Source: Pseudomonadota bacterium
GTDB taxonomy: Bacteria; Desulfobacterota; Anaeroferrophillalia; Anaeroferrophillales; Anaeroferrophillaceae
Direction: 5' to 3'
Assembly (NCBI GenBank): GCA_011042595.1
Contig: DQWO01000122.1
Location: forward strand, 1-5,522
DNA: 5,522 nucleotides
Position 1 is the first letter of the stretch, and every line of letters begins with the position of its first letter. The position numbers were made by a program, and so were the translations under genes. A model generated the notes under the pieces. The model was not told the origin of the DNA and ran no database searches. It saw nothing but the letters and a program-made list of their open reading frames with translations. Positions 1 to 5,522 of this stretch are shown here, one piece after another.

Positions 1-831
1 CCTGCCTGCAGCAATAAGTTCGGATAAATATTGATTGATATGAACCACTTCGAAGTGCACCATGAATTCGGGATACTCATTTTTAAGCGTATGATAGCAA
101 TGCGGCGAAGATACGACTATTCTCTTCACCCCGTTATCGATAAAAGTTTTGATGTTTTCCGTTGCCAGACGTCTGAACACATCCTCATCGCCAGTTTTGC
201 GAATACTTTCCCCACAACAACTTTCCTTGGCACCCAGGATGCCAAAATCAACCCCGGCTTTATTAAGGACATTAGCGGTGGCGACCGCGACTTTTTTCAA
301 TCTGGCGTCATAGCTTAAATAGCAGCCGACAAAATATAAAATCTCCATCCCCTCGGTAAATGTTTTCACGGAATGATCTTTTGCCCAGTCAGCCCGTTTC
401 TGTCGATCTTCATTCAAGGGATTGCCATCGCCGACGAGACTGCCGCTGATGGTCCGGACAGGTTTGACCGAAGTGGGAAAAACCTGGTAGGTAGTGGCAA
501 TCCGGCGCAGGGAAACCCCGAGTTCTATCTGGTTCACCTGCCTGGGGCATTGCTGAACACATTTCCCACAGGTAGTACAACGCCAGATGCTTTCACCTTC
601 AATATCAGTCAAACCAAAGGCGGCCTCGCGGATTACCTTACGCATACTGAAGATTGTGACCTTGTTCCAGGGGCAGACGGCATCACATTTCCCGCACTGA
701 TAGCAGAGCTTAAAGGTTTCTCCGCCAGCCTCTTTTATCTCATCAACTATTTCTATGAAGGGGGCTACAGTTTCCACTGTCTTTACCAATCCTTTTCTCA
801 ACTTTCTGATTTGGTCTAACTCTCCAACCAT
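1..831 (-). CDS. bamD: BamD-like HdrD-type Fe-S subunit of the class II benzoyl-CoA reductase complex (3' end beyond window)
   Basis: I translated the minus strand by hand from ATG at 831-829. The frame stays open to the left edge, giving 277 residues with the C-terminus missing. An N-terminal helical stretch (about 1-37) is followed by two ferredoxin motifs, C43-x2-C46-x2-C49-x3-C53-P and C85-x2-C88-x2-C91-x3-C95-P, which should bind two [4Fe-4S] clusters. From about residue 163 a CCG domain begins, with C170, C205-C206-G207 and C245. Two ferredoxin motifs followed by CCG domains is the layout of HdrD/GlpC-type electron-transfer proteins, which normally carry a second CCG repeat; that would lie outside the window. 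Directly after bamB and bamC this fits BamD, a cytoplasmic Hdr-like electron-transfer subunit thought to connect the reductase to a bifurcating module. The start overlaps the bamC stop by one base (TGATG, 833-829), which suggests translational coupling; GAAGGG at 840-835 is a rather close Shine-Dalgarno. It could be another HdrD-like paralogue, since the symbol rests mainly on context. Confidence 0.85.
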   Translation of the reverse strand, partial: MVGELDQIRKLRKGLVKTVETVAPFIEIVDEIKEAGGETFKLCYQCGKCDAVCPWNKVTIFSMRKVIREAAFGLTDIEGESIWRCTTCGKCVQQCPRQVNQIELGVSLRRIATTYQVFPTSVKPVRTISGSLVGDGNPLNEDRQKRADWAKDHSVKTFTEGMEILYFVGCYLSYDARLKKVAVATANVLNKAGVDFGILGAKESCCGESIRKTGDEDVFRRLATENIKTFIDNGVKRIVVSSPHCYHTLKNEYPEFMVHFEVVHINQYLSELIAAGR

Positions 832-1370
832 CAACCCTTCTGTGACATACGGGCCAAAGTCTCTCTCAGCTCCTGCAATCCATACTTGCTGGCCAATGAT
901 TCCAGGCCAATTTCCAAATCCTCCGGCGTCTCCTCTGCTTCAACTTCCTCTTCCCGCTCTTCGTAAATCAGGGCTTCAGCCAGACACCATTGAACACATA
1001 AAGGCCCCCCTTCTTCACCTTCACACATATCGCATTTGAGTGGAAGGCCGGAATCGGGTTCTTTGAACTCATCCCTGGAGGGACAGGAAGCCCGACAAAA
1101 CGCACACTCGTCGTATTCTTTGCCGTCAATTATGTATTTGTCCCGGCCGGCACACTCCGCGACCGTATATTCCCCTGCGTATACAGGGATATAGATGTCT
1201 CTCAGTGGATCGCGAATCACCCGAATTCGTGACCTCGCCGGATTATTGCTGCTGTATTTAGGCTCGGCGTGAAAGGCGGAGCAAATCACCTCACAGGCAC
1301 GACAACCATTACATTTATCAACATCAATTCTTATGGTTTTCACTATTTTTGTTTTCTTCTCACCGGTCAC
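831..1370 (-). CDS. bamC: BamC-like three-cluster ferredoxin subunit of class II benzoyl-CoA reductase
   Basis: This is a soluble iron-sulfur protein of 179 residues from the chosen GTG start. Twelve cysteines fall in the pattern of the multi-cluster ferredoxins of the HybA/DmsB type: C20-x2-C23-x2-C26-x3-C30; C73 with C89-x2-C92-x3-C96; and C113-x2-C116-x8-C125-x3-C129. Twelve ligands are enough for three [4Fe-4S] clusters. A very acidic segment (about 137-151) and a predicted helical tail follow, and there is no signal peptide or membrane segment. In the known family BamC binds BamB and passes electrons to its cluster and tungsten site; the position just after bamB supports that role here. 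The start is ambiguous: GTG at 1379-1377 lies only 2 nt after AGGAG, whereas GTG at 1370-1368 lies 5 nt after AGGTGA, so I prefer the latter; the longer form would be 182 residues. The gap from bamB is short and has no terminator, so the two genes are co-transcribed. The stop overlaps the start of the next gene. Confidence 0.9.
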   Translation of the reverse strand: MTGEKKTKIVKTIRIDVDKCNGCRACEVICSAFHAEPKYSSNNPARSRIRVIRDPLRDIYIPVYAGEYTVAECAGRDKYIIDGKEYDECAFCRASCPSRDEFKEPDSGLPLKCDMCEGEEGGPLCVQWCLAEALIYEEREEEVEAEETPEDLEIGLESLASKYGLQELRETLARMSQKG

Positions 1371-1374
1371 GGCA

Positions 1375-1386
1375 ATCACCTCTCCT
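1375..1386 (-). promoter_or_regulatory. Ribosome binding site of bamC that decides the start
   Basis: Read on the minus strand, this is AGGAGAGGTGAT. It contains both AGGAG (1386-1382) and AGGTGAT (1381-1375), a strong match to the 16S anti-Shine-Dalgarno complement. The AGGTGA portion sits 5 nt before GTG at 1370. The GTG at 1379 lies inside the motif itself, which argues against 1379 being the start. Confidence 0.65.
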
Positions 1387-1404
1387 GCGCTCTATTTCAA
1401 GTCT

Positions 1405-3399
1405 TTAATCCGCTGAAGCATCCTGGGCCGGGGCATCTTCACTATCGTTTAAGATACCCCTGGCGACAAAGTCCTCACTGACGTAATCCAAACCCAGCTC
1501 ATGCAAAGATTCCTGCGTGGGAATACCATCATTATTCCAGCCCTTGAGTTTGTAGTATTCGTCCAAAAGCTCGGCTTCAAGTTCGGGAAATCTTTTCTTC
1601 CAATGATCTTCCGGCGGCTTTTCATCACTTCTCCGCATCCCTCTGCTGATATTGATGGCCCTGACTAAAGTCCGGTATCTTTTGGCGGCTTTGACCAGTT
1701 TTTCTTCATCCATTTCAATACCGGCCCCGGCCGAAATGAATTTCGGGTAGTTGTGGATGTGGTAGGGCGGCTTCAAGGGAAATGATGACAGTCCGGCACA
1801 CTGGCCGAGGGCGTCATCGATATAGTGCATCATTTCCTGCCAGTCGACGATATCACAACACATCTCAACCGTCGGGTAATAGGGCATCGAGTTTTCACCG
1901 CGCATTTCCCAATCAAGAAAATATTGTTTGAACTTCTCATCCGGAACCTGAATCCAATCTTTGACAAACGCTTCCCGCTGCTCCCGCTTGGGGAACGGCG
2001 CCTGGGGAAACTGGCCTTCAATCTGGGTAATATTTATCTTCTCACCGGTGGAATACATCAGGAAATAGATGGGATTGAGCATCGACAGTTTAAGCGGCAA
2101 CTGCTCATGTTTCTTAATATTATTGTGGGCATAGGCATCAGCGCCCTTGCCGATCTTTTGGGCTGCCCAGTAAGTTCCATCGGCCAGCACATCACCAATA
2201 CCTTCCCGGCGGACGATCCGATCAAGCAACCAGTAAAATCTTCCCTCGTTGTCAGCCGGCATTCCAGGAAAATCAGCGTCAGTCAAAATACCTTCTTCGT
2301 AAAGTTCAAGGGCGAAAGCCATAACCTGCGGAGTTGAAAATCCATCCACCCCGTATTCCGTCGCCCGTTGGGCGATTTTCAGACCAAAATCCAGGTCTGC
2401 AAAAGCTCCCATGGTATAGGTAAGCTTGCTGAAGCATTTCATCATATAGGTTGGCATGTCCGGCATGGTAATGGTGGCACCACACTTCATCGGGCAGTTA
2501 AAGCAACTGATCAGCCGCGTCCGGGCATTTTCCAGCGTTTCTTTCCACTCCTCGGCAACTTCGTCGTTCCAGAAGTCTCTTCTCCGGGTGCGGGAATTGC
2601 CCCACATGAAATTTTCAGTATGCCACTTCTCATCATGGACTTTCATTTCCTGCGGTGAGCCGAGTCCAGCCAGAATCGGCATAACCCCGGGGATAGGATT
2701 ATCAGCGCGCACCTTTATATATTCCAGCACTTCATTGCAAAGCTCCATATATTCCAAAGGCTGGGCGATATTGATATCCTTGGTTCCCCGAACAACTATC
2801 GCCTTAACCCCTTTATCTCCCATAACCGCACCGATGCCGCCGCGGCTGGCACTGGAGCGACCCTGTTCAATGGAGGCATAGTAGACCCGGTTTTCACCGG
2901 CCATACCGATAGCCGCAACCTGGGCTTTAGGCTCATTGAGCTCCTTTTTAATCAGCTCTGCCGTTTCAACCGCCCCCTTGCCCTTGAGATGAGAGGCATC
3001 TCGGATCTCGACTTTGTCATTGTTGATCCACAAATAGACAAGGTCGGGAGACTGTCCGCGCAGGATGACTTTATCATAACCGGCATACTTCAATTCCGGC
3101 GCCCAGAATCCACCCATCATTGAAAATGCCAACAATTTAGTCTGAGGAGAAATAGTCGTAACAATGGTCCGATTACAACCCGTAGCCGGTGTACCACATA
3201 AAAGACCTGCCCCGAAGATCAGGAGATTTTCAGGAGAAAACGGTTCAACCTCAGGGGGAACCCTGTCCCACAGTATCTTGGCGTTAGTTCCCAGCCCTCC
3301 CAGATAGAGTTCGGTCTCCTTTGGATTTGTGGCGACCTTCTCAATGTTGCCCCGGGTCAGATCAATCTCTAAATTAAATCCTGTTTCTGCATACCTCAT
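1405..3399 (-). CDS. bamB: Class II benzoyl-CoA reductase, tungsten active-site subunit BamB (aldehyde:ferredoxin oxidoreductase family)
   Basis: The 664-residue protein belongs to the aldehyde:ferredoxin oxidoreductase (AOR) family and is close to the usual BamB length. The N-terminal pterin-binding AOR domain spans about 1-210, with the family signature around 180-204 (GRSSASRGGIGAVMG). [4Fe-4S] ligands are C299-x2-C302-x3-C306 plus C534 in the AOR-type D529-x-x-G532-x-C534 motif. The features that separate BamB from ordinary AORs are present: E251, H255, E257 and H260 in one segment, and C322. As I recall, the G. metallireducens BamB structure has the tungsten ligand C322 and nearby active-site residues at these same numbers, so the match is in register. 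BamB carries a bis-pyranopterin tungsten cofactor and dearomatises benzoyl-CoA to cyclohexa-1,5-diene-1-carbonyl-CoA in the cytoplasm. ATG at 3399 has a good ribosome binding site. The last roughly 14 residues form an acidic, alanine-rich tail that looks dispensable. A paralogue acting on a related aryl-CoA cannot be excluded, and metal choice (W or Mo) cannot be read from sequence. Confidence 0.95.
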   Translation of the reverse strand: MRYAETGFNLEIDLTRGNIEKVATNPKETELYLGGLGTNAKILWDRVPPEVEPFSPENLLIFGAGLLCGTPATGCNRTIVTTISPQTKLLAFSMMGGFWAPELKYAGYDKVILRGQSPDLVYLWINNDKVEIRDASHLKGKGAVETAELIKKELNEPKAQVAAIGMAGENRVYYASIEQGRSSASRGGIGAVMGDKGVKAIVVRGTKDINIAQPLEYMELCNEVLEYIKVRADNPIPGVMPILAGLGSPQEMKVHDEKWHTENFMWGNSRTRRRDFWNDEVAEEWKETLENARTRLISCFNCPMKCGATITMPDMPTYMMKCFSKLTYTMGAFADLDFGLKIAQRATEYGVDGFSTPQVMAFALELYEEGILTDADFPGMPADNEGRFYWLLDRIVRREGIGDVLADGTYWAAQKIGKGADAYAHNNIKKHEQLPLKLSMLNPIYFLMYSTGEKINITQIEGQFPQAPFPKREQREAFVKDWIQVPDEKFKQYFLDWEMRGENSMPYYPTVEMCCDIVDWQEMMHYIDDALGQCAGLSSFPLKPPYHIHNYPKFISAGAGIEMDEEKLVKAAKRYRTLVRAINISRGMRRSDEKPPEDHWKKRFPELEAELLDEYYKLKGWNNDGIPTQESLHELGLDYVSEDFVARGILNDSEDAPAQDASAD

Positions 3400-3405
3400 T
3401 TTTTA

Positions 3406-3411
3406 CCCCTT
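3406..3411 (-). promoter_or_regulatory. Ribosome binding site of bamB
   Basis: AAGGGG on the minus strand lies 6 nt before the ATG at 3399-3397. The spacing is near optimal and fixes the bamB start, which also agrees with the conserved N-terminus of the family. Confidence 0.7.
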
Positions 3412-3449
3412 ATACTCATTCTGCGATACGGTCGTCCGCGCTGTTTTTT

Positions 3450-3620
3450 TTAACACTTGCGGCTCTGTCTTTCCGCTTTTTTTACCGGTAGGTGATAAAT
3501 AATCACCATTTCGGTGCTGTCCAAGGCCGTATCACATTCGTTCCCACCAATAGCCGCACCACACTTAACCTGGCAGCCGCTGCTGTATTCCCACATGCTT
3601 TTTAGCAATGATTGTGCCAT
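3450..3620 (-). CDS. Unrecognised 56-codon ORF with four cysteines in the bam leader (doubtful)
   Basis: I do not recognise this frame. It runs from ATG at 3620 to TAA at 3452-3450 and fills most of the gap between priA and bamB. The predicted peptide has 56 residues, with cysteines at 16, 20, 29 and 56; C16-x3-C20-G and a later N-E-C-D resemble a degraded zinc-ribbon. A hydrophobic patch (MVIIYHLP) and a basic C-terminus follow. There is no convincing Shine-Dalgarno before ATG 3620 or before the internal ATG at 3596-3594. The first codon also overlaps the predicted sigma-54 promoter; a transcript starting near 3593 would not include either ATG. It may be a chance frame, a remnant of a small gene, or a real small protein made from a longer transcript coming out of priA. 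Confidence 0.25.
   Translation of the reverse strand: MAQSLLKSMWEYSSGCQVKCGAAIGGNECDTALDSTEMVIIYHLPVKKAERQSRKC
3484..3515 (-). promoter_or_regulatory. Palindrome / hairpin in the bamB leader
   Basis: The core is GGTGAT-TATTT-ATCACC (3507-3491), a perfect 6-bp inverted repeat with a 5-nt loop. Outer arms ACCG (3515-3512) and CGGT (3487-3484) can extend it around an internal bulge. CACC at 3516-3513 could instead pair with the first GGTG (3507-3504), giving two mutually exclusive hairpins. No U-run follows in the bamB direction, so it is not an intrinsic terminator; an operator or an mRNA-level control element about 90 nt before bamB is possible. Function is not known. Confidence 0.35.
3604..3619 (-). 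promoter_or_regulatory. Sigma-54 (RpoN) -24/-12 promoter for the bam operon
   Basis: The minus strand reads TGGCACAATCATTGCT. The -24 box TGGCAC and the -12 box TTGCT match the RpoN consensus (TGGCACG-N4-TTGCW) with one mismatch, and the invariant GG and GC are exactly 10 nt apart. It points towards bamB; the start of transcription would be near 3593, leaving a leader of about 195 nt. It lies just after the priA stop, so it separates bam from priA transcription. Sigma-54 control through the BamVW two-component system is reported for bam genes in G. metallireducens, which supports the call. No conventional sigma-70 promoter stands out. Confidence 0.85.
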
Positions 3621-3649
3621 CTTTATCAAACTAAAGGCTATCTTGATAC

Positions 3650-5522
3650 TTAAACGAAAGAAATGGGATCAATGTCCATGGTTATCGCCACCTTGCGGAA
3701 AGGAAGGGAAGAGCCACGCCACTCGGTAACCAGCTGATGCAGACAAGGCCGATGGTTGCTCTTCAGCAACAACTGCCAGCGATACATTTTTTTTATCCTG
3801 ACAACCGCGCTGGGAACTGGACCCATGACCATAATATTTTTGGACCAGCCATGGGTTTTGATTAAGCTTTGCAAAACACCTTTTATGCTGACTAACACCT
3901 CCTGTACAAGCTCTTGATCCTCCGCCTGCCCCCGGAGCAAAACCAAATGACTGAAAGGAGGAAAAATAAGTTCTCTCCGGATAGCCAGTTCCTGGCGGAA
4001 AAAGCCCTGATAATCATGGCAGGTGGCATGCAAAATACTGTAATGGCGTGGTTGCAGAGTCTGAAGAATAACCTCTCCCCGGCCCGTTCCCCGACCCGCC
4101 CGACCAGCCACCTGGGTAAGCAGCTGGAAGGTTCTTTCCGCCGCCGTAAACTCGGGAAAGTTCAGGGAGAGGTCAGCAAAAATCACTCCCACCAGATCAA
4201 CATCGGGAAAATTCAAACCCTTGGCCAGCATCTGGGTACCCAATAACACCTGATAATCTCCCCGGTTAAAGGCATTAATCAATGACGCCATCTGCCCTTT
4301 TTTGCGGGTGCTGTCACGATCCAGCCGGGCTACTTTAATCCCGGGAAAATATTCCTGTAAACCCTCATCCAGTTTCTGAATTCCAACTCCCAAGGGAAAA
4401 AAATTGGTTTTATGACACTGTGGACAAACCGATGGCACCGGCAACATCCTTCCACAGTAGTGACAAATCAGCCGCTTCATTTCTTTATGGTACGTCAACC
4501 TGACCGAGCAGGAACTGCAGCTGGGCATATAACCGCAATCCAGGCAATAAAGCGTCCGGGAAAAGCCCCGCTTATTTAAAAAAAGCATCACCTGGCGGCC
4601 GGTCTCCACAACCTCGGTCATACGCTGCAACAATCGAGGGCTGAAACCATCCCAATCGAACATTTTTTGTTTGCCGGCTGATAAATCAACCACTTCCACC
4701 TTGGGCAACAGCTTGTTTCCCGGCCTTTCCGACAATTCAAGCAACTGGTAATGTTTGGTGGTACTGCGGTAATAGGTAATAACCGACGGGGTTGCCGAAC
4801 CCAGGACCACCGGACAACCGGCCATCTGTCCCCGCATCAAGGCCAAATCGCGACCATGATAGGGAAAAGATGATTCCTGTTTATAGGAAGGTTCATGTTC
4901 CTCGTCAACAATGATCAATCCCAGGCGGGGCAGGGGAGCAAAAACTGCCGATCGGGCTCCTAAAACCACCGTTGCTTCACCCCGGCAAATCCGCCGCCAT
5001 TGATCATAGCGCTCGCCGGCCCCCAATGAACTGTGCAACACCGCCACCTGGTCGCCGAATTCACGTATAAATCGATCCAGCAGCTGGATGGTCAGGGCAA
5101 TTTCAGGAACAAGATACAATGATCCACGACCAAGTTGGCGGGCTTTTTTAATCAATTTCAGATAAATTTCCGTTTTGCCGCTGCCGGTAACCCCATGGAT
5201 TAAAAAAGGAGAAAATTCAGACTGCACCAATTTCGCCGCCACCTGCCGATAAATCTTTTCCTGGGCTGCCGTCAAGGTTACAGCCAGTGGCGGCTCCTGG
5301 CCGTTTCCCTGATCAGGAATATTTCTAAGCCAGGGAACCTGCCGGGACCTGAGCCAGTTTTTCTGCTGCCAGCGGCGCAAAAGGGCACTGCTACCCGGGA
5401 AAAGACCCAGGAACTGCCGGCGACTGAAGAAATCACCTGACCGTAAAAAAGTCCGCATGCCCCCTTTTCGTGGGGCTGAAATTCTGGAAACAGCGATAGC
5501 ATCATCCAGGGTGGTAAAATCC
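3650..5522 (-). CDS. priA: Primosomal protein N' PriA, replication-restart helicase (5' end beyond window)
   Basis: PriA is a cytoplasmic 3'-5' superfamily 2 DNA helicase that recognises stalled forks and reloads the replisome. The frame is open to the right edge, giving 623 visible residues. The methionine at 5458 is internal, since PriA-like sequence continues upstream of it and the N-terminal fork-binding domain (about 100 or more residues) is missing. Counting from that methionine, a winged-helix segment is followed by Walker A GVTGSGKT (89-96), the DEEH box (185-188), SAT (221-223), and the eight zinc-binding cysteines C305, C308, C314, C317, C332, C335, C345 and C348. Motif V is GTQMLAKG (407-414) and motif VI QVAGRAGRG (449-457). 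The C-terminal domain ends in the typical DIDP motif near the stop (TAA, 3652-3650). All catalytic and metal ligands are intact. Motif V has Leu (415) where E. coli has His; I believe this varies across the family. It precedes bam on the same strand but has no functional tie to it. Confidence 0.96.
   Translation of the reverse strand, partial: DFTTLDDAIAVSRISAPRKGGMRTFLRSGDFFSRRQFLGLFPGSSALLRRWQQKNWLRSRQVPWLRNIPDQGNGQEPPLAVTLTAAQEKIYRQVAAKLVQSEFSPFLIHGVTGSGKTEIYLKLIKKARQLGRGSLYLVPEIALTIQLLDRFIREFGDQVAVLHSSLGAGERYDQWRRICRGEATVVLGARSAVFAPLPRLGLIIVDEEHEPSYKQESSFPYHGRDLALMRGQMAGCPVVLGSATPSVITYYRSTTKHYQLLELSERPGNKLLPKVEVVDLSAGKQKMFDWDGFSPRLLQRMTEVVETGRQVMLFLNKRGFSRTLYCLDCGYMPSCSSCSVRLTYHKEMKRLICHYCGRMLPVPSVCPQCHKTNFFPLGVGIQKLDEGLQEYFPGIKVARLDRDSTRKKGQMASLINAFNRGDYQVLLGTQMLAKGLNFPDVDLVGVIFADLSLNFPEFTAAERTFQLLTQVAGRAGRGTGRGEVILQTLQPRHYSILHATCHDYQGFFRQELAIRRELIFPPFSHLVLLRGQAEDQELVQEVLVSIKGVLQSLIKTHGWSKNIMVMGPVPSAVVRIKKMYRWQLLLKSNHRPCLHQLVTEWRGSSLPFRKVAITMDIDPISFV

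Noticed and set aside
31..1039. Plus-strand open frames opposite bamD and bamC
   Set aside because: The minus strand here encodes ferredoxin and CCG motifs in a continuous frame; the plus-strand peptides are low-complexity shadows of it.
1825..2881. Plus-strand open frames opposite bamB (for example 1825-2337 and 2368-2658)
   Set aside because: They are antisense to a clearly conserved coding sequence, have no recognisable domains and no convincing start signals.
3431..3451. T-run of eight (3444-3451) on the plus strand as an intrinsic terminator
   Set aside because: Only a 3-bp CGG/CCG stem precedes it, and no plus-strand gene ends here.
3496..3524. Sigma-70-like boxes TTGGAC-N17-TATTTA on the minus strand
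   Set aside because: Each box matches only three of six consensus positions; the nearby sigma-54 site is far stronger.
3914..4246. Plus-strand 110-residue frame within priA
   Set aside because: It is antisense to the conserved helicase motifs V-VI of PriA and shows no domain of its own.
5456..5458. ATG at 5458-5456 as the true start of priA
   Set aside because: The frame continues upstream without a stop for 21 more codons to the edge, and the N-terminal DNA-binding domain expected in PriA is not yet covered.
5278..5505. 75-residue minus-strand frame overlapping the start of the visible priA
   Set aside because: The priA frame is open through the same stretch to the window edge and encodes the PriA winged-helix region; the other frame has no recognisable content.

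Overview
The window looks like a piece of a strictly anaerobic, aromatic-degrading bacterium. Desulfobacterota (Geobacter or sulfate-reducer/syntroph type) is my best guess, because the genes closely resemble the class II (ATP-independent, tungsten) benzoyl-CoA reductase genes bamB, bamC and bamD known from that group. The taxon is inferred from gene content only; there is no rRNA or other marker here.

All recognised genes lie on the minus strand and read from right to left. At the right edge is most of priA (3650-5522, 5' end outside the window), encoding the primosomal helicase PriA. A 250-bp intergenic region follows (3400-3649). It contains a near-perfect sigma-54 (-24/-12) promoter pointing at the bam genes, a hairpin-forming palindrome in the presumed leader, and an unrecognised 56-codon open frame with four cysteines. 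Next come bamB (1405-3399, active-site tungsten subunit), bamC (831-1370, three-cluster ferredoxin subunit) and bamD (1-831, cut by the left edge; double ferredoxin plus CCG-type heterodisulfide-reductase-like subunit). bamB and bamC are separated by 34 bases with the start chosen here, and bamC and bamD overlap by one base (TGATG), so this is an operon.

By analogy with Geobacter metallireducens, BamB and BamC form the catalytic core that reduces benzoyl-CoA to a cyclic dienoyl-CoA. BamD belongs to the Hdr-like module that feeds it very low-potential electrons, probably by flavin-based electron bifurcation. The remaining subunits (bamE and beyond) would be expected to the left of the window, but this cannot be seen. 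The sigma-54 promoter implies that the pathway is switched on by an enhancer-binding activator, and that bam transcription is independent of the upstream housekeeping gene priA.

I see no mobile elements, CRISPR array, tRNA or rRNA. The main points for a second look are the promoter and leader architecture, the small leader ORF, and a Cys-to-Ser change in the first CCG motif of BamD.
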